Positions 1 through 7,297 of a stretch of 19,803 nucleotides of DNA are shown in pieces. Source of the DNA: an uncultured Succinatimonas sp. (GTDB lineage Bacteria; Pseudomonadota; Gammaproteobacteria; Enterobacterales; Succinivibrionaceae); contig CAJKNC010000019.1 of the NCBI GenBank assembly GCA_905201175.1, forward strand, positions 1 through 19,803, written 5' to 3'. Position numbers and translations under genes: made by a program. The notes beneath the pieces are model-generated. The model made no database searches and had not been told where the DNA came from. It saw only the letters and a program-made list of their open reading frames with translations. Numbering within the stretch: position 1 is the stretch's first letter; every line of letters begins with the position of its first letter.

Positions 1-13
1 TTAGAGGTTCCCC

Positions 14-1348
14 ATGCGTTTCAAATTATCCGTAGTTGCTCTTGCATGTGCCGCCACTGCAAGCTTTGCTGTACAAGCAGAAGATCTGATGGATATCTAC
101 AAGGAAGCATTTTTACGAGATCCCGTAGTTCAGCAAGCTAAAGCTGCACGAGATCAGGCTTTCGCCGCGATTGACGAGCAGCAAGCAGCCCTCTTGCCTC
201 AGATAGATGTTGTAGGCAATATAAGCACTGCACATACAAACGTCACTGAGTATGGCGTTCGGGGTGATAATAATCAAGCATCAATAGGCTTGTCTTTATC
301 ACAGGCTTTGTGGCGGCACAGCTCTTGGATAAACAAGACTATTGCAGAAAAACAGGCAGCCTTAGCAGATCTTGCCTACAATGATGCTTTGCAAAAGCTT
401 ATTATTCGCTGCAGCTACGCTTACTTTGATGTATTAAACGCCGCTGATACAGTTAAATACCAAAAAGCTAATAATTTGGCTTTAAAACGTCAATTAGATG
501 AAGCGGAACGCCAATTTCAGGTAGGCTTAATCGCGGAAACTGATAAAATGGAAGCTCAGGCAGCTTACGACCTGTCTAATGCAAATTTAATAGCTGCCGA
601 AAACAGTCTTACTTATTCTTATGAGGCTATTCGTGCTTTAATTGGCAGAATTATCCCTGTTGATCAGCTTTACACCCTAAATGAAAAGACTTTTAGTACT
701 CCTGCCGTAGCTTCTACCCTAAAAGCTTTAGTCAAAAAAGCAGAAGAAAATAATTTATCTTTGCAGCAGGCTATCGTTGACAGAGATATTGCTAAAGATC
801 AAATCAGATTGGCTCAAACAGGGCATGAGCCGACTCTTGATTTAGTTGCAAGCGCTCAAACAGGCTATACGGATTATGAGCATGAGGTTGCAGGCTCAAC
901 CCTGCAAGATGGCAACGAATGGTCTCAAAGCATTGGCATCAATTTAAATGTGCCTATATATCACGGCGGAGCCGTATCATCTCAGGTAGAGCAAGCAGAG
1001 CATAATTATGTATCTAAAGCTCAAGCTTTGGAACTTGAACACAGAAATGTAGTATCTAATGTGAATAACGGCTACAATAACGTTAATTCGGCCATTAGCT
1101 CCGTACGTGCATACAATCAATCAGTTAAATCAGCTTATAGTGCTTTAGAAGCAAATCAAGCTGGTTATGAGGTTGGTACAAGAACTATGACTGATGTTCT
1201 AAATGCCACACAGAACCTTTACAGTGCCATGCAGTTAGCTGCTGATGCTAAATATAAATATATCGAATCAAGATTAGATCTTTTATATTATCAGGGATCT
1301 TTAAAGGTTGAAGATATAAAGCAAGTAAATTCTGGACTTATAAAATAA
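14..1348 (+). CDS. tolC: TolC-type outer-membrane efflux channel protein
   Basis: Outer-membrane channel that joins inner-membrane efflux pumps and type I secretion systems to the outside. The 444-residue product starts with a clear Sec signal peptide: basic n-region (MRFK), hydrophobic core, and likely cleavage after AVQA, leaving a mature protein that begins EDLMDIY at about residue 23. Residues 23-440 are long Ala/Gln/Asn-rich helices in two repeats, the outer-membrane efflux protein (OEP) fold. Landmarks are LPQIDV near residue 60, the second-repeat segments around VPIYHGG, and the late VGTRTMTDVLNA motif. It is shorter than E. coli TolC (493 aa), mainly lacking the extended C-terminus. 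AGAGG lies 6 nt before the ATG, which fixes the start. Its promoter is outside the window, and a strong terminator follows, so it probably ends its transcript. OEP family is certain. TolC rather than a pump-dedicated paralogue is likely because other genes of the E. coli tolC neighbourhood (cpdA, yqiA, parE) are nearby. Confidence 0.93.
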   Translation: MRFKLSVVALACAATASFAVQAEDLMDIYKEAFLRDPVVQQAKAARDQAFAAIDEQQAALLPQIDVVGNISTAHTNVTEYGVRGDNNQASIGLSLSQALWRHSSWINKTIAEKQAALADLAYNDALQKLIIRCSYAYFDVLNAADTVKYQKANNLALKRQLDEAERQFQVGLIAETDKMEAQAAYDLSNANLIAAENSLTYSYEAIRALIGRIIPVDQLYTLNEKTFSTPAVASTLKALVKKAEENNLSLQQAIVDRDIAKDQIRLAQTGHEPTLDLVASAQTGYTDYEHEVAGSTLQDGNEWSQSIGINLNVPIYHGGAVSSQVEQAEHNYVSKAQALELEHRNVVSNVNNGYNNVNSAISSVRAYNQSVKSAYSALEANQAGYEVGTRTMTDVLNATQNLYSAMQLAADAKYKYIESRLDLLYYQGSLKVEDIKQVNSGLIK

Positions 1349-1356
1349 ATATCTGC

Positions 1357-1387
1357 AAAATCCAAGGTCTTAACCTTGGATTTTTTT
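1357..1387 (+). terminator. Rho-independent terminator of tolC
   Basis: A perfect 12-bp stem (1357-1368 with 1373-1384) closes a 4-nt loop CTTA and runs into seven T residues (1381-1387). It begins 9 nt after the tolC stop codon. The A-rich left arm means it could also act weakly in reverse. Confidence 0.92.
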
Positions 1388-1578
1388 ATATTAAACATTG
1401 TCTTTTTTAAAATCTCTTAACTAAACTAGTTTTAAATACTTTTTCTGCTCAAAATAGATATTAAAATAATATTTATCTGATATATACACCTTTAATTACA
1501 GATAATATAACGTATTTTTTCCTTTATCTGCTAGGGATGCACGCTAGATAACAGCCTAAATATATCTATCTTTTTTAT

Positions 1579-1607
1579 TTGTGATAAAAATACTATTAAC
1601 TTATAGT
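1579..1607 (+). promoter_or_regulatory. Probable sigma-70 promoter of kduI
   Basis: TTGTGA (1579-1584) and TATAGT (1602-1607) are separated by exactly 17 bp, about 50 bp upstream of the kduI start. The -35 overlaps a TGTGA half-site of CRP type, but the opposite half-site is not recognisable, so CRP control is not claimed. The rest of the tolC-kduI gap (1388-1578) is AT-rich. It holds only small palindromes, such as AAACTAGTTT at 1423-1432, and no reading frame I can support. Confidence 0.55.
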
Positions 1608-1626
1608 ATAAAAATATAAAATACCG

Positions 1627-1636
1627 AAAACGTTTT
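1627..1636. promoter_or_regulatory. Palindromic operator, LacI/GalR-family type, in the kduI leader
   Basis: AAAACGTTTT is a perfect 10-bp palindrome with a central CG, the hallmark of operators bound by LacI/GalR-family repressors. It sits about 20 bp downstream of the predicted -10 and 19 bp before the start codon, so a bound repressor would block initiation or early elongation. The match is to the family core only. No such regulator is encoded in the window. Confidence 0.45.
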
Positions 1637-1655
1637 AGTTATAGTGGAGATTTTT

Positions 1656-2498
1656 ATGGATATCAGATATTCCTGCAATCCTAACGATTTTAAGCGCTAT
1701 ACCACTGAAGAAATGCGCAAAGAATTCCTAATTCCTGTTTTATTTGAAGCTGATAAATTGCATGTAACCTATTCGCATGTTGACAGAATGTGCTGCTTTG
1801 GCTGTATGCCCGTAACCCGCAGAATTTCCTTAGATGATGGTATCGATTGCTGGCACAATTTCGGAACAAACTTCATCCTAGAGCGTCGCGAAATTGGTAT
1901 TTTTAATGTTGGCGGCAAAGGCCGCATTATCGCAGACGGTACTGTATACGATATGGAATATCAGGACTGCCTATATATCACTATGGGAACTCGTGAAGTC
2001 TATTTTGAAAGCTTAGACAGCGAAAAACCAGCTAAATTCTATATGGCTTCTGTGCCAGCCCATACAGCATATACAACAACTCATATTCCTATGAAGAATG
2101 CTAATCATAGGCCCATTGGCGATCCAACTCTTGCCAATGCCCGTACCATCAATCAGTTTATACATCCAGATGTTTTAAAGACATGCCAGTTATCTATGGG
2201 TATGACTGCCTTAAATCCTGGCAGCGTTTGGAATACCATGCCGGCTCATACGCATGAAAGACGCATGGAATTATATTTCTATTTTGATTTGCCAGAAGAT
2301 CAGGCTGTATTTCACATGATGGGACAGCCTCAAGAAACTCGCCATATAATTATGCACAATGAGCAGGCTGTAATTGGTCCGTCATGGAGCATCCATTCAG
2401 GCTGCGGTACCTGCGCTTATACCTTTATTTGGGCCATGGCTGGCGAAAACCTGGCTTTTGACGATATGGATAACATTGCTATTAAGGACTTAAAATAA
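1656..2498 (+). CDS. kduI: 5-dehydro-4-deoxy-D-glucuronate isomerase (KduI)
   Basis: Converts 5-keto-4-deoxyuronate, released from pectin or glycosaminoglycan breakdown, to 2-keto-3-deoxygluconate precursors in the cytoplasm. The ATG at 1656 is preferred: GGAG lies 6 nt upstream and gives 280 residues, against 278 in E. coli. An upstream in-frame GTG would include the Shine-Dalgarno sequence itself. The cupin zinc site is complete: His198 and His200 in MPAHTHERRME, Glu205 in the same motif, and His247 in SWSIHSG, each two residues later than E. coli His196, His198, Glu203 and His245. The N-terminal IRYSCNP and central GDPTLANARTINQ are also typical. It stands alone between two terminators, without kduD, kdgK or kdgA in the window, so its pathway partners must be elsewhere. 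It has its own promoter and an operator-like palindrome. Confidence 0.96.
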   Translation: MDIRYSCNPNDFKRYTTEEMRKEFLIPVLFEADKLHVTYSHVDRMCCFGCMPVTRRISLDDGIDCWHNFGTNFILERREIGIFNVGGKGRIIADGTVYDMEYQDCLYITMGTREVYFESLDSEKPAKFYMASVPAHTAYTTTHIPMKNANHRPIGDPTLANARTINQFIHPDVLKTCQLSMGMTALNPGSVWNTMPAHTHERRMELYFYFDLPEDQAVFHMMGQPQETRHIIMHNEQAVIGPSWSIHSGCGTCAYTFIWAMAGENLAFDDMDNIAIKDLK

Positions 2499-2507
2499 TT
2501 TAACTTT

Positions 2508-2534
2508 TCCCCCACTCAAAACTGGGGGATTTTT
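2508..2534 (+). terminator. Rho-independent terminator of kduI
   Basis: TCCCCCA (2508-2514) pairs with TGGGGGA (2523-2529) around an 8-nt loop and is followed by five Ts. On the opposite strand the hairpin is followed by A residues, so it serves kduI only. The convergent transporter gene has no terminator of its own here. Confidence 0.82.
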
Positions 2535-2549
2535 CTCTCCAAATAAAGC

Positions 2550-3923
2550 TTAATTTCCGCGCAGATAACTAAGCTCTAAACTTTCAAGAGACTTTCCTTT
2601 CAGCTCAGGAAGACTATGATATAAGATTGCAAAAAGAATTGACCCAAACAATAAATTTAAGGCAAAAAATCCGCTTAAACCTACAGTGCCAGTCAAAATA
2701 TCAAAGGTCATAATACTAGACATCAGCCCAACAAAATTTATAAAAAATACCAAAGCCACGCCTAATTCTCTTCCTTGTGCCGGCAGCAATTCAGATAATA
2801 AGGTGGCAAAAAAGACATAGATACCTATTGATGAAGCAAAAATATAAAAGAGAATTAAAACTCCTAATATAGACATGCCGAAATTACTGCTAAAAACAAT
2901 CAAAAAATACATTAAAACTAAGATAACTTCTGCAATAAGAATACTGCCTAGCATGAGTTTTTTCCGCCCCATTTTATCAACTGTTAAAATTGTGGTAACG
3001 GCGGAGAGCAATAAAACCATCATACCGGCCTTAACAAAATCATCACCATAAAGAATATCTATATCTAATGAATAAAAATACATTTGATAGTCAGAAATAA
3101 TCCTTATTGAGGTATAAGGAAAGAAAGCAAAACCTGACAGATGAATTAAAACTGTCAAAATAGATAAAAACCAAATTGTTCTGCGATAGCTGCCGCTATG
3201 CAAAAATAACGCAATACCCCGATCTTCTCCGCGGCCACATTCGTTTATATCTGCTAATTCTTTAGCAGCAAGAGAAGCATTATCTCTTAATACAAACAGC
3301 TCAGATAAAGCGGCATCATTAAAACCAGAAATTGACAGCCAGCGCGGACTTTCTGGTAATCTAAAAAAACTTACTAAAGCCAGCAGCAGCGAAGATATAA
3401 AAATAAAAAAAGCAGTAATTAAATTATTTAAATAAAAAAAGCGCCCCCATAATACCGCAATATACATGCCTATAACCATAAAAAAGAAAATACTTATAGT
3501 GGCAGCGCCCCGATTTTCATAAAAAGCAATCTCTGAAATATAAATTAAAGCCGCAATAATAAAAATTCCGAAAGCCCCGCCTAAAACAAATTCAGAAATT
3601 AAAAAAGAACTGAAGGCAGGTGACATTAACACCGCACATTGAGCAATTGAGCCTAACACAAAGCTGCCTGCAATCGGCAGGCGCCGTCCGGCATCATAAG
3701 TGATGCGTCCGCCTAAAAACACCCCCACGACAGCTCCAAGCAAAAAGGTTAGGAAAATACTATCAATCTCTTGAGAATCAAGCAAAAAACGGTTCACCAA
3801 ATCAGCTTTGCAGGCATAAATTATCCCTATGCTAAAGCCAAAAAATAAAGCCATCAGTGCACAAAAAAGCACATAAGATGAAGGCGATAATTTAAAGCAT
3901 AACGAATGTTGATTTATCGACAT
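2550..3923 (-). CDS. MFS sugar-porter family transporter
   Basis: Inner-membrane sugar:proton symporter-type protein of 457 residues with about 12 hydrophobic segments. Sugar-porter (TC 2.A.1.1) signatures occur in order: GGR...GRR after TM2 (71-81), EIAFYENRG (131-139), RLPESPRWL at the end of TM6 (188-196), DKMGRK (316-321), ELLPAQGRE (379-386, the second E-x6-R motif) and PELKGKSLE at the C-terminus (439-447). The TM7 sugar-binding QQ pair usual in this family is absent (IHLSGFAFF instead), so the substrate may differ from common hexoses and cannot be named. The ATG at 3923 is chosen: AAGGA lies 11 nt upstream. An in-frame TTG at 3932 is only 2 nt from it. It converges on kduI, so import of a uronic acid or related sugar is a reasonable guess but not shown. 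Confidence 0.85.
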   Translation of the reverse strand: MSINQHSLCFKLSPSSYVLFCALMALFFGFSIGIIYACKADLVNRFLLDSQEIDSIFLTFLLGAVVGVFLGGRITYDAGRRLPIAGSFVLGSIAQCAVLMSPAFSSFLISEFVLGGAFGIFIIAALIYISEIAFYENRGAATISIFFFMVIGMYIAVLWGRFFYLNNLITAFFIFISSLLLALVSFFRLPESPRWLSISGFNDAALSELFVLRDNASLAAKELADINECGRGEDRGIALFLHSGSYRRTIWFLSILTVLIHLSGFAFFPYTSIRIISDYQMYFYSLDIDILYGDDFVKAGMMVLLLSAVTTILTVDKMGRKKLMLGSILIAEVILVLMYFLIVFSSNFGMSILGVLILFYIFASSIGIYVFFATLLSELLPAQGRELGVALVFFINFVGLMSSIMTFDILTGTVGLSGFFALNLLFGSILFAILYHSLPELKGKSLESLELSYLRGN

Positions 3924-4329
3924 AATAAGCAAGATCCTTGATGGAGATTTATTCTATAGGGACTAATTGATGCCGCATGCTCTTTAACAAAGATACTAAT
4001 AACCGGCTTTAGCGTAATTAGCGCAAAAATTTTATTTAAAGAATAATTTTTAAGCTTTTATATTCGCAGCTAATGTAGGCCCATTCTTCCAGAGCATATA
4101 CAAAAGAACATATTTTTTCATTACTGTATTCTACAACACCTAAAATACTATCCAAACTTCTTCAGAAAATTTCATATTATGAATCATAAAACCACATTTT
4201 TTACTATCTAATACTTCAAATAAGTGGTTTTATGCTTTTCCAAATTAGATTAGCAAGCTGCACGGCAATTGCACAGCAGATACTGTGTTAGAATCAGTAA
4301 TACTGTTTTTTATATTGATGGAGATATAC
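3924..4329. other. 406-bp intergenic gap between divergent genes
   Basis: This stretch separates the MFS gene (-) from kdsD (+) and must hold both promoters. I found no convincing -35/-10 pair. It contains a large inverted repeat (4185-4234) and, on the minus strand, two short abutting open frames in different phases (4229-4140 and 4158-4036) that might be remnants of a decayed gene. A small odd palindrome CAGTAATACTG lies at 4295-4305 just before kdsD. An in-frame GTG at 4285 upstream of kdsD has no ribosome-binding support. Confidence 0.5.
4185..4234. repeat. Inverted repeat with 11-bp perfect arms
   Basis: CATAAAACCAC (4185-4195) is repeated as its exact reverse complement GTGGTTTTATG (4224-4234) around a 28-nt AT-rich spacer. 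Read on the plus strand it ends about 95 bp before the kdsD start and is followed by CTTTTCC, a poor T-tract. It could be a leader hairpin, a weak terminator for transcription entering from the left, or paired protein-binding sites. Confidence 0.6.
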
Positions 4330-5301
4330 ATGTTTGCTAAATCATGTATTGCAGCAGGAATTCGCGTGCTGAAAGAAGAAGCACAATGCTTATTAGATCT
4401 AATACCCACAATTGATGAAAATTTCGCAAAAGCTTGCGAAATTATTGTAAACACCAAGGGCAAAATAATCTTAACCGGAGTAGGAAAATCAGGTCATATT
4501 GCTACTAAAATAGCCTCCACCTTAGCAAGCACCGGAACGCAATCATTCTTTGTTCAAGCTGGAGAGGCTGCTCATGGTGATTTAGGCATGATAGGAAAAG
4601 ATGACTGCGTAATTGCTATTTCTAATTCAGGAGAAGGCTCTGAGCTAAAAATTTTAATTCCGATTTTAATTCGTCGTCAAATTCCTCTAATTGCAATCAC
4701 AGGCAATCTGCAATCTTCATTAGCTCAGGCAGCCTGCGTTACTCTTAATGCTCACGTCAAAAAAGAAGCCTGCCCTCTAAATTTAGCGCCTACCTCAAGC
4801 TCCACAGCGGAACTTGCCATAGGGGATGCTATTGCTGTAGCGCTAATTGAGGCTCGCGGATTTACCGAAAGAGACTTTGCGCTCTCTCATCCAGGAGGGG
4901 CTTTAGGCAGAAAACTGCTAGTTCGCTGCGAAGATCTGATGCACAGCAATTCCGACTTGCCCAAGGTAAAAGATGACTGTACCGTAAAAGAAGCCTTGCT
5001 TGAAATGTCGCAAAAAGGCCTTGGCATGGTTGCCGTAGTAGATGAAGCAAATATTCTGCAAGGTATTTTTACAGATGGAGATTTACGCCGGCTTTTAGAA
5101 AAGAATATTGCTATAAATGTACCAATATCCGAAGTCATGTCTAAAAACGTTAAGGGCTTAGCTTACAAACAAAATCTTGCTGCAGATGCTTTAGTATTGA
5201 TGCAGCAGAAAAAGATCAATGGCATTATTGTTATTGATGAGGCTCGTCATCCTTTAGGAGCATTCAATTTGCATGATCTTATGGCAGCCGGCATTATTTA
5301 A
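4330..5301 (+). CDS. kdsD: D-arabinose 5-phosphate isomerase
   Basis: Interconverts ribulose 5-phosphate and arabinose 5-phosphate, the first step to Kdo for LPS inner core. The ATG at 4330 follows GGAG by 6 nt and gives 323 residues (E. coli KdsD 328, GutQ 321). Residues about 35-185 form a SIS sugar-isomerase domain with TGVGKSGH, STLASTGT, AGEAAHGDLGM and AISNSGEGSE. Residues about 200-323 hold two CBS domains. The catalytic residues known from E. coli (Lys59, Glu111, Glu152, His193) are all present at a constant offset of six: Lys53, Glu105, Glu146 and His187 (in SHPGG). It is followed 53 bp later by hldE, so both LPS-core precursor genes are likely co-transcribed. kdsD rather than the sorbitol-linked paralogue gutQ is supported by this context. 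Confidence 0.93.
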   Translation: MFAKSCIAAGIRVLKEEAQCLLDLIPTIDENFAKACEIIVNTKGKIILTGVGKSGHIATKIASTLASTGTQSFFVQAGEAAHGDLGMIGKDDCVIAISNSGEGSELKILIPILIRRQIPLIAITGNLQSSLAQAACVTLNAHVKKEACPLNLAPTSSSTAELAIGDAIAVALIEARGFTERDFALSHPGGALGRKLLVRCEDLMHSNSDLPKVKDDCTVKEALLEMSQKGLGMVAVVDEANILQGIFTDGDLRRLLEKNIAINVPISEVMSKNVKGLAYKQNLAADALVLMQQKKINGIIVIDEARHPLGAFNLHDLMAAGII

Positions 5302-5354
5302 TCATAATAATTAGGTTAAAATTAGAATAAATCTTACAAGCTGTTAGGAAATAT

Positions 5355-6788
5355 ATGAGCACTTTAAATATACCTCAATTTAGCAATGCTAAAGTAGCCG
5401 TAATTGGCGATGTCATGCTTGACCGCTATTGGAAAGGACAATCAAATCGAATCTCTCCTGAAGCTCCTGTTCCTGTAGTTAGAGTTACCAATAGAGAAGA
5501 TCGTGCAGGCGGAGCGGCTAATGTAGCATTAAATATTTCCTCTTTAGGGGCTCCTTGCGAACTTATCGGCATTGTAGGAGAAGATGAAGCCGCAGAAAAA
5601 TTAGAAAACTTAGTACGCTCAAAAAAAATTAAGCCTAATTTTGTGTTTTCTAAAAATCATCCTACCATCACCAAATTACGTATTCTCTGCCGCAACCAAC
5701 AATTACTACGTCTTGATTTTGAAGATCCTTTAAATGATATTCCTAAGGATAAATTTTTTAATGCCTTTGATAATATCGACCCTGACACTAAAATTTTAGT
5801 CTGTTCAGATTACGGCAAAGGATCATTAAGCGCTATACAAGAATTGATTAAGAGAGCTCGCGCCCGCAATATGAAGATTTTAATCGATCCTAAGGGAACA
5901 GATTTTAATCGCTACCGAGGCGCTACCATGCTTACGCCCAATATGTCAGAATTTGAGGCTGTAGTAGGCAAAGTAAAAGACAATCATGATTTAGAGCAAA
6001 AAGCTTTAAAGTTAATTGCTGATTTTGATCTTGAATGCTTGCTCGTAACCAGATCAGAAGATGGCATGTCTCTTGTGCGCCCGCATATGAATACGGTACA
6101 TCTTCCGACAAGAGCTCAGGAGGTCTATGACGTCACAGGAGCCGGCGATACTGTTATCGGTGTTCTGGCTGCAAGTCTGGCAGCCGGAACTAATCTAGTT
6201 GAAGCCTGTGAAATTGCCAATCGCGCTGCCGGCATTGTAGTAGGCAAACTAGGTACCTCAACAGTTACTACCGAAGAGCTGCGTAAAGTTTTACAAGATA
6301 GCACGCATTCTTATAATCTTGAAAAAGGTATTGTGAGCTATGAGCGCTTACTTGAAATAGTCCCAGCTCTTAAAGCACAAGGCAGAAAAATAGTTATGAC
6401 TAACGGCTGTTTTGATATCCTGCATAAGGGCCATGTAACTTATTTGCAGCAAGCTCGCAAATTAGGAGATATCCTTATTGTTGCTGTTAATTCTGACAGA
6501 TCTGTGAAAGCGCTTAAGGGACCTGACAGACCGATAGTAAATGAAGACGGCCGAATGGCTGTCCTGGCAGCTCTAGGCTGCGTTGATTATGTAGTATGCT
6601 TTGACGAAGAAACCCCGCAGCAGCTAATAGCTAAAGTTCTGCCCGATATTTTAGTTAAAGGCGGTGATTATAGAATAGAAGAAATTGCCGGTCACGCAGA
6701 GGTTTTAGCAAATGGCGGTCAAGTATTAACCCTTCCTATCGTTTCTGGCTTTTCTACAACTTCTATCGTAAATAAAATCAAAGCCTAA
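5355..6788 (+). CDS. hldE: Bifunctional heptose 7-phosphate kinase / heptose 1-phosphate adenylyltransferase
   Basis: Cytoplasmic enzyme that phosphorylates D-glycero-D-manno-heptose 7-phosphate at C1 and later adds AMP to heptose 1-phosphate, making ADP-heptose for LPS inner core. The 477 residues equal the E. coli length. Residues about 10-315 are a PfkB/ribokinase-type kinase, with GDVMLDRY (18-25), AGGAANVALN (51-60) and the anion-hole motif DVTGAGDT (259-266, catalytic Asp265). Residues about 344-477 are a cytidylyltransferase-like domain with TNGCFDILHKGH (349-360), carrying the HxGH motif. Neither domain shows damage. AGGA lies 5 nt before the ATG. Together with kdsD it forms an LPS-core operon. 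GmhA and GmhB, which act before and between its two steps, are not in the window. Confidence 0.97.
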   Translation: MSTLNIPQFSNAKVAVIGDVMLDRYWKGQSNRISPEAPVPVVRVTNREDRAGGAANVALNISSLGAPCELIGIVGEDEAAEKLENLVRSKKIKPNFVFSKNHPTITKLRILCRNQQLLRLDFEDPLNDIPKDKFFNAFDNIDPDTKILVCSDYGKGSLSAIQELIKRARARNMKILIDPKGTDFNRYRGATMLTPNMSEFEAVVGKVKDNHDLEQKALKLIADFDLECLLVTRSEDGMSLVRPHMNTVHLPTRAQEVYDVTGAGDTVIGVLAASLAAGTNLVEACEIANRAAGIVVGKLGTSTVTTEELRKVLQDSTHSYNLEKGIVSYERLLEIVPALKAQGRKIVMTNGCFDILHKGHVTYLQQARKLGDILIVAVNSDRSVKALKGPDRPIVNEDGRMAVLAALGCVDYVVCFDEETPQQLIAKVLPDILVKGGDYRIEEIAGHAEVLANGGQVLTLPIVSGFSTTSIVNKIKA

Positions 6789-6799
6789 AAAAATTTCGC

Positions 6800-6849
6800 A
6801 ATTATCCTGCTAAAATAGCAGGATAATTTAAAATAATTCCAAATTATTT
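6800..6849 (+). repeat. Two tandem hairpins between hldE and the rhodanese gene
   Basis: The first hairpin has a perfect 13-bp stem (6800-6812 with 6816-6828) and a 3-nt AAA loop. It is followed by TTAAAATAATT rather than a T-run, so it is at best a leaky terminator. The second (AAATAATT 6831-6838 with AATTATTT 6842-6849) is AT-only and abuts the GGAG ribosome-binding site at 6850-6853. Together they could trim or attenuate readthrough into the downstream gene. Confidence 0.6.
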
Positions 6850-6859
6850 GGAGTTATAC

Positions 6860-7240
6860 ATGATACCTTCACTATGGCCGACTGAGCCGGATCTTAATAC
6901 AAATCATAAGAACATCACTATCAATCCTGGTATTAGCAATATCGACTACCCTACAGCTAATATTCTTTTAGAAACAGGTAAGGTAAAGCTTATAGATGTA
7001 CGGGAAGCAGATGAATATAAACAAGGATATATCATCAATGCCATCAATATACCTGTAGATACTATAAAAAAAGAAACTATAGCTAAACTGCTTCCAAATT
7101 TGAATGAGCCTATTATCGTATATTGCCTATCAGGAAAACGCGCGTCAGAGGCTGCTTTAAAATTAAGACGTTTAGGTTATAACTATATCTTAAATATGGG
7201 CGGCATCTCTCATTGGCCTTATGGGACTATCAGGCCTTAA
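6860..7240 (+). CDS. Single-domain rhodanese-like sulfurtransferase
   Basis: Small rhodanese of 126 residues, probably cytoplasmic because no signal peptide is visible. After about 30 variable residues the domain shows LIDVREADEY (44-53) and the catalytic loop CLSGKR (89-94), in which Cys89 would carry a persulfide. The loop is six residues long (CxxGxR), as in active single-domain sulfurtransferases, and a GG...HWPYG motif closes the domain. The ATG at 6860 follows GGAG by 6 nt. The in-frame TTG at 6848 overlaps that Shine-Dalgarno sequence and is rejected. The sequence resembles generic PspE-like or stand-alone rhodaneses more than GlpE, and its sulfur donor and acceptor are unknown. It may be partly read through from hldE. 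A strong terminator follows. Confidence 0.85.
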   Translation: MIPSLWPTEPDLNTNHKNITINPGISNIDYPTANILLETGKVKLIDVREADEYKQGYIINAINIPVDTIKKETIAKLLPNLNEPIIVYCLSGKRASEAALKLRRLGYNYILNMGGISHWPYGTIRP

Positions 7241-7252
7241 AAGCGAGTTAAT

Positions 7253-7280
7253 AAAAAAAGGGGCTCTCGCCCCTTTTTTT
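7253..7280. terminator. Bidirectional terminator between rhodanese gene and glgP
   Basis: A perfect 12-bp stem pairs seven As plus GGGGC (7253-7264) with GCCCC plus seven Ts (7269-7280) around a 4-nt loop TCTC. The T-run is present in both orientations, and the two flanking genes converge on it, so it should end both transcripts. Confidence 0.95.
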
Positions 7281-7297
7281 ATAGTTTATGTCAAGAA

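Noticed and set aside
4269..4294. TTGCAC and TAGAAT ahead of kdsD as a promoter
   Set aside because: The spacer is 14 bp. A second pairing, TTAGAA/TATATT, would start transcription on the ribosome-binding site.
4245..4463. 72-codon minus-strand open frame
   Set aside because: It mostly overlaps the N-terminal coding part of kdsD in antisense, has no ribosome-binding site, and shows no family motif.
4862..5138. Two overlapping antisense open frames within kdsD
   Set aside because: They lie opposite the intact CBS-coding region, and their sequences look like reverse translations of it.
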